DNA from: Companilactobacillus mishanensis
GTDB lineage: Bacteria > Bacillota > Bacilli > Lactobacillales > Lactobacillaceae
NCBI RefSeq assembly: GCF_003946505.1
Contig: NZ_RHON01000004.1
Coordinates: 124,001 to 188,000, forward strand
Length of the DNA: 64,000 bases
Reading direction: 5' to 3'
Below are positions 34,967 to 43,757 of this stretch, piece after piece. Every line of letters starts with the position of its first letter. Within the stretch, counting starts at the first letter, position 1. The position numbers were made by a program, and so were the translations under genes. Under the pieces are notes generated by a model. That model was not told the DNA's origin. It was given only the letters and a program-made list of their open reading frames with translations, and made no database searches.

Positions 34967-34995
34967 ACAATAGCACAGGAATATCTGGGTTGCAA
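34967..34995 (-). promoter_or_regulatory. Promoter of the aromatic operon
   Basis: On the minus strand: -35 TTGCAA (34995-34990), 17-bp spacer, -10 TATTGT (34972-34967) with an extended TGC just before it. It lies about 47 bp upstream of the leader-peptide ATG. Confidence 0.7.
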
Positions 34996-35146
34996 GCGAC
35001 CTTTAGGCATTTTCTACTATTAGATTGAGTGTAATGTATATTTTTTTTATTCGATAGTTGTCGTAAAGCCCTTTTATTATAACGATTCTGGCATCTTTTT
35101 CATACAACAAATTATTTATAAAACTTTTTCAAGAAAAATTGTAAAC

Positions 35147-35160
35147 TTGACTTAGGTCAA
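35147..35160 (+). promoter_or_regulatory. FNR/FLP-type operator 1, upstream of the metal ATPase
   Basis: TTGACTTAGGTCAA, perfect dyad. The end is 22 bp before -10 TACAAT (35183-35188), which places the centre at about -41.5, a class II activator position. Same geometry as the site at 37083. Confidence 0.75.
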
Positions 35161-35220
35161 TTCTATTTGGGTCAAAACCCCATACAATATGATTTGTAAG
35201 TTAGAAAGGGGAGCAAGAAA

Positions 35221-37071
35221 ATGAAATTTAATATCTGGCTACAAAAACATCAAAATAAATTAACAGCAGTCATCGGAGTATTGATTGTTGTAAGTTTATT
35301 CTTTACATACTTAATTAAGATGGACTTAGTCGCAAACATCTTAATGATCATCGCAAGTATTATGGGAGCAATTCCTATCGCCTTGCACGCATTCTCAGCT
35401 TTGAAAAATAAAGTAATTAGTATCGATCTATTGGTAACAATCGCGGTTATCGGAGCTTTCATAATCGGTGAATATATAGAATCTGCCGTTGTTACCTTCT
35501 TATTCTTATTCGGTAATTACTTGGAACAGAGAACATTACAAAAGACACGTTCATCTGTTAAAGATTTGACACAAATGGCACCAACACAGGCCGAACTCAT
35601 AGATGATGATGGAAATATTTCGACTGTGGATATTGATGACTTAGATGCCGGAGATCACGTTGTGGTCAAACCCGGTGGTCAAATTCCCGTTGATGGAAAA
35701 ATCGTTGACGGAACTGGTTATGTGAATGAAGCTTCTATTACAGGTGAATCCGCACCTGTTGAAAAAGAAGATGGTGATCCAGTCTTTGCTGGCTCACTGA
35801 TCGACAACGGAACAATCACTGTCGAAACATCAACAGTTGGTGAAGATACAACTTTCGGTAAAATCATCGAACTAGTTGAAGAGGCTCAAGATAGTCAATC
35901 ACCAGCCGCAAGATTTATTGATAAGTTTGCTACATATTACACACCCGCAGTTTTGGTGATCGGTATTTTAGTTTGGATCTTCACACAAAACTTTGAATTG
36001 GCGATCACAGTCCTAGTGCTTGGATGCCCTGGTGCCTTGGTCATTGGTGCCCCAGTTTCAAACGTTGCCGGAATAGGTAACGGAGCCAAAAATGGTATCT
36101 TGATGAAAGGTGGAAATGCCGTAAATAGCTTTTCACACGTTGATACATTAGTTTTGGATAAGACAGGAACATTAACGACCGGTAAAATGACAGTTTCCAA
36201 GATGGACTCATTTGGTACAGATAAAAACGCTGATATGGCAATCCTTTCAGCAGTTGAAAGCAATTCAGATCATCCTTTGGGACGTGCTATCACTAAATTT
36301 GTTGCTAACGAAGGAATCAAGGATCTTCCAGAAATGCCAGAACTAGATACTGTTAAAGGTCAAGGAATGGTCGGAACAGATGACTCACAAGAGATTTTAG
36401 TTGGTAATGAAAGATTAATGCAAAATAATGGAGTAGAAATCACTCCAGAAAACAGAAAAGCAATCGATGCCAGATTAGATGATGGCGATTCTATCGTTAT
36501 GATGGCAATTAACAAGGAAATCAGACTGATTGTCGGAGTTAATGATGAACTAAGGCCAGATGCATTTGAAGGTCTTACAGCTCTTAAGAAAGCCGGCATG
36601 ACAAAAATCGTTATGTTGACTGGTGATAATAGATTGGCTGCACAACGTGTTGCTGAAAAATTACCGATTGACGAAGTTCATGCAGAACTATTACCTGAAC
36701 AAAAAGTTGAATTCGTTAAACAATTTAAAGCCGAAGGTAGAAAAGTTGCCTTCGTAGGTGATGGGATCAATGATAGTCCATCACTAGCTACAGCTGATAT
36801 TGGTATCGGAATGGGAACTGGTACAGATGTTGCCATCGATACAGCTGATATCGTCTTAGTTAAATCAAGTTTCAAATCACTCGCACATGCTTATATTTTG
36901 GCAAAGAAAACAGTTGCTAATACTAAAGAAAATATCACTATCGCTGTTGGTACCGTCGCATTACTTCTATTAGGTCTATTAGTTGGAGTTATCCAAATGG
37001 CCAGTGGAATGTTCGTTCACGAAGCAAGTATTTTAGTAGTTATCTTTAATGCGATGAGATTATTGAGATAA
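35221..37071 (+). CDS. Heavy-metal P1B-type ATPase with CPG membrane motif
   Basis: 616 residues with no N-terminal metal-binding domain. Membrane helices at the N-terminus (several pairs before 110), actuator TGESAP, translocation motif C269-P-G (usual forms CPC, CPH or SPC), phosphorylation loop D313-KTGTLT, HP locus (SDHPLGRA), TGDN and GDGINDSPSL. Metal not assignable from CPG. Downstream HMA chaperone, Dps and FLP suggest copper, zinc or iron homeostasis tied to redox state. FNR-type box upstream; SD AAAGGGGAG. The closing membrane helices are followed directly by the stop. Confidence 0.9.
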   Translation: MKFNIWLQKHQNKLTAVIGVLIVVSLFFTYLIKMDLVANILMIIASIMGAIPIALHAFSALKNKVISIDLLVTIAVIGAFIIGEYIESAVVTFLFLFGNYLEQRTLQKTRSSVKDLTQMAPTQAELIDDDGNISTVDIDDLDAGDHVVVKPGGQIPVDGKIVDGTGYVNEASITGESAPVEKEDGDPVFAGSLIDNGTITVETSTVGEDTTFGKIIELVEEAQDSQSPAARFIDKFATYYTPAVLVIGILVWIFTQNFELAITVLVLGCPGALVIGAPVSNVAGIGNGAKNGILMKGGNAVNSFSHVDTLVLDKTGTLTTGKMTVSKMDSFGTDKNADMAILSAVESNSDHPLGRAITKFVANEGIKDLPEMPELDTVKGQGMVGTDDSQEILVGNERLMQNNGVEITPENRKAIDARLDDGDSIVMMAINKEIRLIVGVNDELRPDAFEGLTALKKAGMTKIVMLTGDNRLAAQRVAEKLPIDEVHAELLPEQKVEFVKQFKAEGRKVAFVGDGINDSPSLATADIGIGMGTGTDVAIDTADIVLVKSSFKSLAHAYILAKKTVANTKENITIAVGTVALLLLGLLVGVIQMASGMFVHEASILVVIFNAMRLLR

Positions 37072-37082
37072 ATTTGATTTTC

Positions 37083-37096
37083 TTGATATAGATCAA
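37083..37096 (+). promoter_or_regulatory. FNR/FLP-type operator 2, internal promoter
   Basis: TTGATATAGATCAA, exact TTGAT-N4-ATCAA. Its end is 22 bp before -10 TACTAT (37119-37124), centre about -41.5. Drives HMA-dps-flp separately from the ATPase gene. Confidence 0.78.
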
Positions 37097-37153
37097 TTTA
37101 ATATCCGCAAATAGGTACTACTATAGAGTTAACGATTAAGGAGGAAACAAATT

Positions 37154-37384
37154 ATGGCAAAAGCAATTTTACAATTAGGCGATTTAACATGCCCATCATG
37201 TATGACAAAGATTCAAAAGGCAGTACAAAATCAAGACGGTGTTTCCGATGTCAAAGTTTTGTTCAATGCTGGAAAAGTTAAAGCAGATTTCGACGAAGAT
37301 AAAGTATCTGCTGATCAATTAGGTAAAGTAATCACTGAATTAGGATATGAAGTTAAAAAGATCAAAGTTAAGGAGATTGCATAA
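37154..37384 (+). CDS. HMA-domain metal chaperone
   Basis: 76-residue ferredoxin-like HMA protein. The metal-binding loop reads LTCPSCMTKIQKAV (CxxC). Probably hands metal to, or senses for, the adjacent P1B ATPase, which itself lacks such a domain. SD AAGGAGG. Its stop overlaps the dps start (ATAATG). Confidence 0.88.
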   Translation: MAKAILQLGDLTCPSCMTKIQKAVQNQDGVSDVKVLFNAGKVKADFDEDKVSADQLGKVITELGYEVKKIKVKEIA

Positions 37385-37938
37385 TGACAGAACAAGCAAC
37401 TATTGAATCAAAATTCGCAGCAGAACAAAAACAGGCCGATGCAGATCACCACAAACCGACTGCTGGTGCAATGACTAACCATGTTTTATCAAATCATGCA
37501 ATTCTAAATACAAAGTTGCATCAAATCCAATGGTTCGTAAAAGGACCAAATGCTGAGAACTATAAGGCTGTTTTATCACAAGTTATTTATGAAAATTATG
37601 AATGGTTTGATAAGATTGCTGAACAACTTTTGGATGAAGGTGAGATTCCTTCTTCGACAACTGACGAGTACAAAGAATATACTATGTTAGAAGAACATGG
37701 TGAGAACAAATATTTGGATGCTGACGAAATGCTTGAAACAATAGTTCAAGATTTAGTTACTGATAATATGTTTGTCACACGTGCGATTAAATTAGCAGAA
37801 AAAGAAGACCGTCCAGCATTTCAAGAACTATTAGTCGAAATGTATGGTTGGAACAATCATCAGATCCGTGTATTCCAAGGATTACTTGGCAAGACTGCTA
37901 CAGAAGGTCTTGAAGACGACGATGATGACGACGAATAA
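37384..37938 (+). CDS. dps: Dps/ferritin-like DNA-protection protein
   Basis: 184 residues. HAILNTKLHQIQWFVKGPN matches helix A of Dps with the first ferroxidase His, and YEWFDKIAEQL supplies the partner Asp and Glu. The second conserved His of the ferroxidase site (normally in the segment after GPN) appears as Tyr/Lys (AENYKAVL), so the site may be altered. Acidic tail (D-rich, last 10 residues). Stores iron and protects DNA from peroxide. Between the HMA chaperone and the FLP regulator. Confidence 0.88.
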   Translation: MTEQATIESKFAAEQKQADADHHKPTAGAMTNHVLSNHAILNTKLHQIQWFVKGPNAENYKAVLSQVIYENYEWFDKIAEQLLDEGEIPSSTTDEYKEYTMLEEHGENKYLDADEMLETIVQDLVTDNMFVTRAIKLAEKEDRPAFQELLVEMYGWNNHQIRVFQGLLGKTATEGLEDDDDDDE

Positions 37939-37963
37939 AATTTCCAGATAAGGAGCAATAATT

Positions 37964-38647
37964 ATGGCAAAACTGGCTCATGAACATACAGGCGAAGACT
38001 GTTTAAGTTTGGTAACAATTTTCCAATCATTACCTGAAAAAGATTTGGCAATCGTGGCTGATATCGTATCAGCACACCACTTCAAAGCGGGCGAGTTCTT
38101 ATATCAAGCTGGCGATGAAGCGAACGCCTTGATGATCGTAGCTCATGGACAAGCCAAGGTTTACCAAATTGCTGCTAACGGTAAGGAACAGATGTTGCGG
38201 ATCCTTCAAACTGGTGAGTTCGACGGTGAAGCTGCACTATTCTCTAACTCCGAGAGAACAAGTTTTGCAGAAGCATTGATGGATACAGATGTTTGTCAGA
38301 TTTCTAGAGGCGACTTCCAGAAACTGATGAAATCCTCCCCTGAGCTAGCTGTAAATATGGTCAATGCTTTTGGCCAACGGATCACTCAATTGGAGCAACA
38401 AACAACTGAAGTTACTACCGCAAGTGTGGAAAGTCGTTTGGCTAATTATCTTCTTGAAACTAGTGCTGGTTTGGATGATGCTCGGTTTACTCTTCCGCTA
38501 AAGAAGAAGGACATTGCTACTTATCTTGGCACTACTCCGGAGACTATTAGTCGTAAGCTTACTAAGATGGCTAGTGATAATTTGTTGGAAAACAAGGGTT
38601 TGCAGGTTAAGATTCTTGATTCTGATGGGTTGGCTATGTTGGTATAG
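37964..38647 (+). CDS. flp: FNR-like Crp-family regulator (FLP)
   Basis: 227 residues: cyclic-nucleotide-like beta-barrel (about 15-125), dimer helix, and winged helix with recognition helix TTPETISRKLTKM. Glu-x-x-Ser-Arg of this helix is the FNR pattern that reads TTGAT half-sites, in agreement with the two TTGAC/TTGAT dyads in this operon. Cys13 and Cys111 match the two-cysteine disulfide switch described for lactobacillal FLP; the multi-Cys cluster of true FNR is absent. Probably an oxygen/redox-sensing autoregulator. Confidence 0.85.
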   Translation: MAKLAHEHTGEDCLSLVTIFQSLPEKDLAIVADIVSAHHFKAGEFLYQAGDEANALMIVAHGQAKVYQIAANGKEQMLRILQTGEFDGEAALFSNSERTSFAEALMDTDVCQISRGDFQKLMKSSPELAVNMVNAFGQRITQLEQQTTEVTTASVESRLANYLLETSAGLDDARFTLPLKKKDIATYLGTTPETISRKLTKMASDNLLENKGLQVKILDSDGLAMLV

Positions 38648-38660
38648 GGTTTGGTTTTAC

Positions 38661-38831
38661 TGCCGATTCCGAAGAGAAATCGATTGTTGCGGGGCTGGAA
38701 CGTAGCTGGACCACTTGGAGCTTTCCCAAGTTCAGGGAAATCTTCAAGCTGGCCCTTTTGCTAAGTCGAGTTCCTCGCCTAAGCAAAATATAGCTACTGA
38801 GCCCCAATCGATTTCTCTTCTACATCTAGAT
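38661..38831 (+). repeat. Structured three-way-junction repeat, copy B
   Basis: Starts TGCCGATTCCG, ends TACATCTAGAT. P1 arms 38672-38696 / 38800-38820 (AAGAGAAATCGATT...GGGGCT / AGCCCC-AATCGATTTCTCTT); P2 TAGCT/AGCTA; P3 38708-38755 with AGCTTTCCC-AAGTTCA-GGGAAATCTT; P4 38756-38788 with TTC loop. Begins 13 bp after the flp stop, same orientation. Confidence 0.88.
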
Positions 38832-38859
38832 AGAAATAACCACTAGTAATTTGTGGGAT

Positions 38860-38893
38860 GGTCAGAACTGATTTTTTGGTCCTGACTATTTTT
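38860..38893 (+). terminator. Terminator after repeat B
   Basis: GGTCAG...CTGACT with a T7 tail. Terminates the flp operon transcript after the structured repeat. Confidence 0.6.
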
Positions 38894-38955
38894 TTGTTTT
38901 AGGGGATTGGGTGAACAATGCGTGTATACTTGTTTTAAATTGAGGGGATGATACT

Positions 38956-39102
38956 TTGCATAAGGACTGGATTGAACTTGATAATTTGATTGCTGAGAAC
39001 AATCGGCTTTGGGATGGTCATGTTGAGAGTGAAGCTGAAAAGGCTGAATTTATCAAATTTTTCAAGGCTTATAAAAAGAATCTTAAAAACGAAAAGAACT
39101 GA
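38956..39102 (+). CDS. Small hypothetical protein, 48 aa
   Basis: TTG start at 38956 behind GAGGGGAT (8 bp) to TGA at 39102. Charged and helical (begins LHKDWIELDNL with L read as Met; many Glu and Lys; aromatic FIKFFKAYKK near the end). No family recognised. It ends in a terminator shared with the convergent methyltransferase. Confidence 0.55.
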   Translation: MHKDWIELDNLIAENNRLWDGHVESEAEKAEFIKFFKAYKKNLKNEKN

Positions 39103-39130
39103 TTCCTTATTTTGGTAATCAGTTCTTTTT
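39092..39130. terminator. Bidirectional terminator
   Basis: AAAAGAACTGATT / AATCAGTTCTTTT, overlapping the last codons of both convergent genes. Confidence 0.8.
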
Positions 39131-39961
39131 GCATACTAGGGCGAATGTTAGTGGAATTTTTGGGTATTTTTTTGGAAGGATGTACCAGTCGTCTTTTTCT
39201 CTAAGGTATGGCAATGCTTTCCACTCAGTTTTGTCGTATTCTCCTAGAAACTCTATTGTTAAGCCTGCTTGTATCAGGCTATTGATGATTTCTTCGAAGG
39301 TGTGATTCCAATTGTGATTGGTTGTGTGTTTTATTTTGTGCTGGGAATTATCGGTGTATGAGCTATCACTTTCGTAGGTGTCGGTATTGCCTTCAAAATA
39401 TGATGCTGTCACGTGCATTGATCCGAAATTTAAGGCCGCCAACATTGGGTGGTCGTCTCTTATCATGAATGTTCCACCGGATTTTAATAGTTCACTGATT
39501 GATTGTGCCCAGTCTGTTAGGTCTGGGAGCCAGGTTATTGTACCCATGCTAGTCACGATTGCGTCGAACTTCCTGTCGATTTTTTGGGAGGCATATCTTG
39601 CATCCCCTTGAACATATGTGATGGGTTCGGTAGCTTTTTTGGAAATTTCTCTGGCAAATTTCAGCGAGTTTTCAGAAAAGTCTAGTCCATATACTTGTTT
39701 TGCACCCAGACGTTTCCAAGACAGGGTATCGGTTCCGATGTGGCATTGGAGGTGTAATAAATCTAAATCGCTGATAGTTTTGCCAGGTAGAAAGGGTTTT
39801 AAGACTTCATAATCATGCTGTGTAGTGACTGATATTTCGTCGTGATCTTGGACCAATCCGTCTACGTCATAAAATTTTGATTGCATATGTATTTCTGCAC
39901 GATCGTTCCAGTTTTCCTGATTATCGAGTATTTCTTTATTGTTATCAGACAAGTTGCTCAC
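39119..39961 (-). CDS. Class I SAM-dependent methyltransferase
   Basis: 280 residues. LDLLHLQCHIGTDTLSWKRLGA is motif I (Gly loop degenerate as QCHIGTD), followed by VYGLDFSENSLKFA and FDAIVTSMGTITWLPDL (motifs II-IV). Similar proteins in Firmicutes are uncharacterised methyltransferases; substrate unknown. Start ATG 39961 behind GAGGTGAG. Monocistronic. Confidence 0.82.
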   Translation of the reverse strand: MSNLSDNNKEILDNQENWNDRAEIHMQSKFYDVDGLVQDHDEISVTTQHDYEVLKPFLPGKTISDLDLLHLQCHIGTDTLSWKRLGAKQVYGLDFSENSLKFAREISKKATEPITYVQGDARYASQKIDRKFDAIVTSMGTITWLPDLTDWAQSISELLKSGGTFMIRDDHPMLAALNFGSMHVTASYFEGNTDTYESDSSYTDNSQHKIKHTTNHNWNHTFEEIINSLIQAGLTIEFLGEYDKTEWKALPYLREKDDWYILPKKYPKIPLTFALVCKKN

Positions 39962-40048
39962 CTCATTAATATCAGACTAACAGATAAGTGATGGAATCCA
40001 AGCGATATACCAGATATACTTAATGAACAATCTAATGGAGGTGCTTAC

Positions 40049-40606
40049 ATGGATTCACGTAAAACTGGCTTCACTAATATTCAAAAGCTCGATCCCAGCA
40101 TTATTGTTGAACTTCGCTACGCCACCATGAATAATTTTACTGGGCAAGTTATCTATGATTTTAACGTCGCAATCGCTCGAACGGGGACGGCTGAAAAGTT
40201 GGCAGTTGCCAGCAGAATTTTAAAAGAAAAAGGCTATCGTATCAAAGTTTGGGATGCCTATCGTCCGGTCGAAGCTCAGGAGAAGTTGTTCGAAGTATAT
40301 CCTCATCCGGAATTTGTAGCTAAACCAAACCCTAATTTTTCGCATCAAAAGGGTGTCACATTTGATTTAACGATTTGTGATATGGATGGTAATGAAATGG
40401 AAATGCCAACTGAATTTGATGATTTCACTGAAGCTGCTTTTCGAAAATCTCCAAGAACTAAAATTCAAGATAACAATTATCAGATTTTAGATTCAGCTAT
40501 GAAGCAAGCTGGATTTGTTGGTTACGAAAATGAATGGTGGGACTATCGAGATTCAGAAATGGACGAGTATGGTCCCAGTAGTGTCGATCCAAATGAATAT
40601 TTTTAG
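40049..40606 (+). CDS. VanX/DdpX-like D-Ala-D-Ala dipeptidase (M15D) with altered zinc ligand
   Basis: 185 residues. DAYRPVEAQ (Arg72, transition-state Arg of VanX), SHQKGVTFD (His99 and Asp106 zinc ligands) and ENEWWDY (Glu162 base). The last motif is EWWH in typical family members, with His as third ligand; here it is Asp165. Family enzymes cleave D-Ala-D-Ala or related cell-wall dipeptides. No signal peptide. SD TGGAGGTG. Activity with an Asp ligand is possible but unproven. Confidence 0.82.
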   Translation: MDSRKTGFTNIQKLDPSIIVELRYATMNNFTGQVIYDFNVAIARTGTAEKLAVASRILKEKGYRIKVWDAYRPVEAQEKLFEVYPHPEFVAKPNPNFSHQKGVTFDLTICDMDGNEMEMPTEFDDFTEAAFRKSPRTKIQDNNYQILDSAMKQAGFVGYENEWWDYRDSEMDEYGPSSVDPNEYF

Positions 40607-40697
40607 AATGATTTATTTGTAAGAATTATTAATAAGCTAGTGATTCACTCCTTTTGAACTATGGTAATGTAATCTTCAAAGGCAAAAGGAGATAAAG

Positions 40698-41267
40698 ATG
40701 GAAAGAATTGCTGTATACTGCGGAGCTTCAGAGGGTAACGATGATATTTATAAGGATGCTGCAATCAAGCTGGCTGACTACTTAGTCGATCATAAACTTG
40801 ATTTGGTATACGGTGGCGGCGGAGTCGGTTTAATGGGGATTCTCGCCAAAGAAGTATTGAATAAAGGTGGCAAAGTTCTAGGAATCATGCCACATGAATT
40901 GGTTGATCGAGGGGCAGCCTGTGATGGATTGACAGTTTTAAAAGTTGTTGAAAATATGTCTGTTCGGAAAGAAAAAATGTTGGAGCTTTCTGACGGATGC
41001 ATTGCTTTACCAGGTGGTCCAGGAACGCTTGAAGAAATTATTGAAGCTTTTTCATGGGCTCGTTTGGGTGACAACAGTAACCCCTGCGTGTTCTACAACG
41101 TAGATGGATATTACGATCCTTTGAAGCAAATGTTCGATGATATGACTGCTAAAGGTTTTCTGACTCAAGAAGATAATGACAAGTTATTTTTCTCAGATTC
41201 TCTCGATGATATTTGGATGTTCATGGAAACATACATCCCACCTAAGATTCGCGAATACGTCAAATAA
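40698..41267 (+). CDS. LOG-family protein (phosphoribohydrolase)
   Basis: 189 residues. YGGGGVGLMG and ALPGGPGTLEEIIE are the nucleotide-monophosphate-binding and catalytic PGGxGTxxE motifs of the LOG/YvdD family, which release the base from 5'-nucleotides. Biological substrate in lactobacilli unknown. SD AAGGAG. Confidence 0.9.
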   Translation: MERIAVYCGASEGNDDIYKDAAIKLADYLVDHKLDLVYGGGGVGLMGILAKEVLNKGGKVLGIMPHELVDRGAACDGLTVLKVVENMSVRKEKMLELSDGCIALPGGPGTLEEIIEAFSWARLGDNSNPCVFYNVDGYYDPLKQMFDDMTAKGFLTQEDNDKLFFSDSLDDIWMFMETYIPPKIREYVK

Positions 41268-41298
41268 AACTGATTTCTATTAAGGAATCAGTTTTTTT
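41267..41298 (+). terminator. Terminator of the LOG gene
   Basis: AAAACTGATT / AATCAGTTTT with a T-run overlapping the stop. Confidence 0.78.
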
Positions 41299-41320
41299 CA
41301 TTTGGTTACCTTTGGGTTAC

Positions 41321-41372
41321 AAAAAAGCCTTGTTCCTTCGTCAATTCTTGACTCTGGTACAAGACTTTTTTT
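41321..41372. terminator. Imperfect bidirectional terminator (kup end)
   Basis: AAAAAAG-CCTTGT-CC / GG-ACAAG-CTTTTTT. Lies 4 bp past the kup stop. Confidence 0.6.
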
Positions 41373-41376
41373 CTTT

Positions 41377-43476
41377 TTAATCATTTAAAACTTTTTCTTT
41401 TGTTTCAGTTTTCACTTTTTCTTTTAATTCGATGCTATCTCTTTCTTTTTCCTGATCACTCTCAGCTTCGTTTCTTACTTTCTCTTTAACTAGGTAAGGG
41501 TCGGTGTGATTTACCAAGAATAGTGGGACTTTTTCTTCAGTTACATCGCTGAATTCTAGGCCATACCATAGGGCTGGGGGTAGTGTTAGGTTCTGCAACA
41601 ATAGGCGTCCTCCTATTAGGAATCGGTCCCAACTTGCTAATTCTTCTTGGGCTCCTAGGTCTTGGAATTGTTCGTTTAGGATTACGAATTTGAACGATCC
41701 TACTCTGCGGTTGGGCATTACTGTATATTTTGGTGTCTGTGGGTCGATTACTTTATCGTCTAGCATGGCGTTTACTATTTGTCTGATGTAAATATTTACG
41801 TGCTGTGATTTTTTGAATCCTACGTTCAATTGAACATCCACCACGTTTCTGGTGTGCATCATATCTACAGTGTAATTACATTCATAGGGTTTATCGGTCT
41901 GATTTACTGTGATGAACCAGTATACTTTGGCTCTTTTTGGTTCTTGGTCCAAAATTGAATAGATTATGGCTCGTTTGATGGAATAATCTTCTCCAACTCG
42001 GCTGATGAACACCAGATTTGTAGCGTACATTGGTACGTTTTTATCCTGACTTAATTTCTGGAATTGGGGGACATAATCTATTAGGGAAACGGATTGACTC
42101 TCGTTTGAGTGATAATCGCGACGCTTGTTTCCGAAATACCAAATCACCATTATCATCAAGATCAGAGTGGTGATTATGATTGTTACATAGCCACCATGAA
42201 TAAATTTTGTCAGGCTGGAGACTAGGAATAAGGTCTCCAATGTGAAGAAGAAACTTACGAAAATATTTGCCAGTAAGGGATGTTTTTTCATGATCAAAAA
42301 TTGATGCAGAAGGATTGTTGTCATCAACATGGTCAAAGTAATGGCTAAACCATAAGCGGCCTCCATATGTTCAGAAGTCTGAAAGCTCCAAACTATTCCA
42401 ATGGTTACTAAGCAAAGTGCCCAGTTGACTGTTCCAATATACAACTGACTTTTGATTTTCCCAGGGAATCTAACTCTTAGTCTTGGAAGCATTTTTAATC
42501 CAATTGCTTCTTCAACTAACGTGAAGGATCCGGTTATCAACGCCTGCGATGCGATGATTGCGGCAAACGTCGCAATGATTATCGCAGCGAATTTCATATT
42601 GCCTGGTAACATTTCGTAAAATGGATTTATGTTGGCAACATTGAAATATTGAGGATCAAGGTAGTGGTTGATGACCCAGGCACCTTGTCCGAGATAGTTA
42701 AGCATTAGCATTGTGCAGACAAAAGGCCAAGTTGCGTATATATTATATTTTCCAACTTGTCCCATATCGGAATACAGAGCTTCGGCACCAGTTGTTGCTA
42801 GGAATACACTACCAAGAATAAATATTCCAACGTGATTAACAGGACTTGTCAAAATTTTAACAGCGTAAATTGGTGATAGAGCTTTGAATATTGACCAGTC
42901 GTGCGTGATATTGATGAAACCAGCGACACCGATAAAACTGAACCAGATCAACATGATAGGTCCAAATGATTTACCAATATTCTCAGTTCCAAATTTTTGA
43001 ATGATAAAAATTGTTAATAAAATTACTGTGACTAAAATTATGATAATACTTTGGTTGTTAGGAAGCACGAAACCACCAATTGTTTGACCTTTGAGACCTT
43101 CCATGGCAGAAGTGACAGTAACAGCTGGAGTCAAAGTTCCGTCCGCAAGTAGAGCCGAGCCGCCAATCAAAGCAGGAATGACCAGCCATTTTTTTGAACG
43201 AACTAAGGCATAGAGAGCGAAGATACCACCTTCAGAATGGTTGTCAGCCTTCATAGCGATTCCAATATATTTGATTGTAGTTATCAGCATTAGAGTCCAA
43301 AAAATCAGAGAAATCGAGCCGATGATGTATTCAGGAACAGCCTGTTGCATTTTCCCGGCATCATGAATAATGGCATTCATAACGTAAAGTGGAGAAGTAC
43401 CAATGTCTCCATAAACAATGCCTAAAGTAATCAACATGCCAAGTTTTGAAAATGAGGAAATCTTTTTAATAGCCAT
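41377..43476 (-). CDS. kup: KUP-family potassium uptake protein
   Basis: About 699 residues. N-terminal membrane part with about 12 helices beginning [15 protein letters not shown], the KUP signature, and [17 protein letters not shown]; soluble C-terminal domain (about 460-699). Probably K+/H+ symport. Start ATG 43476 (MAIKK) behind GAGGTGAT. I found no ydaO-type c-di-AMP riboswitch upstream. Lys/Glu-rich tail after residue 665. Confidence 0.95.
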   Translation of the reverse strand: MAIKKISSFSKLGMLITLGIVYGDIGTSPLYVMNAIIHDAGKMQQAVPEYIIGSISLIFWTLMLITTIKYIGIAMKADNHSEGGIFALYALVRSKKWLVIPALIGGSALLADGTLTPAVTVTSAMEGLKGQTIGGFVLPNNQSIIIILVTVILLTIFIIQKFGTENIGKSFGPIMLIWFSFIGVAGFINITHDWSIFKALSPIYAVKILTSPVNHVGIFILGSVFLATTGAEALYSDMGQVGKYNIYATWPFVCTMLMLNYLGQGAWVINHYLDPQYFNVANINPFYEMLPGNMKFAAIIIATFAAIIASQALITGSFTLVEEAIGLKMLPRLRVRFPGKIKSQLYIGTVNWALCLVTIGIVWSFQTSEHMEAAYGLAITLTMLMTTILLHQFLIMKKHPLLANIFVSFFFTLETLFLVSSLTKFIHGGYVTIIITTLILMIMVIWYFGNKRRDYHSNESQSVSLIDYVPQFQKLSQDKNVPMYATNLVFISRVGEDYSIKRAIIYSILDQEPKRAKVYWFITVNQTDKPYECNYTVDMMHTRNVVDVQLNVGFKKSQHVNIYIRQIVNAMLDDKVIDPQTPKYTVMPNRRVGSFKFVILNEQFQDLGAQEELASWDRFLIGGRLLLQNLTLPPALWYGLEFSDVTEEKVPLFLVNHTDPYLVKEKVRNEAESDQEKERDSIELKEKVKTETKEKVLND

Positions 43477-43634
43477 TTGTATCACCTCATATGCAATTAG
43501 GATACTAGTATGTTGTTATTAATTTATCAATTATAATGAACTATATTTCATCATTATTTTTATCATGCAAATTGTCGATCGTATTAACCAGCATACCAGC
43601 CATACTTATTTACAAGAAATCATAAATAGAATCA

Positions 43635-43673
43635 AAAAAAGTGCCCGAAAACGAAAGTTTTCAGGCACTTTTT
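43635..43673 (-). terminator. Terminator downstream of yhgE
   Basis: AAAAAGTGCC-GAAAAC / GTTTTC-GGCACTTTTT; the minus strand has a T-run. Read from yhgE it lies after repeat copy D, so the repeat would be inside the yhgE mRNA. Confidence 0.82.
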
Positions 43674-43757
43674 GCTATAATACTTAACCTTGATTTCAAG
43701 CTAACCTAAATCTGAACATCAAACAAAAAATAAATACAAATCAGGCGCAAGAGTTTC

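Noticed and set aside
43477..43640. c-di-AMP (ydaO) riboswitch ahead of kup
   Set aside because: The region is short and AT-rich with none of the conserved ydaO blocks.
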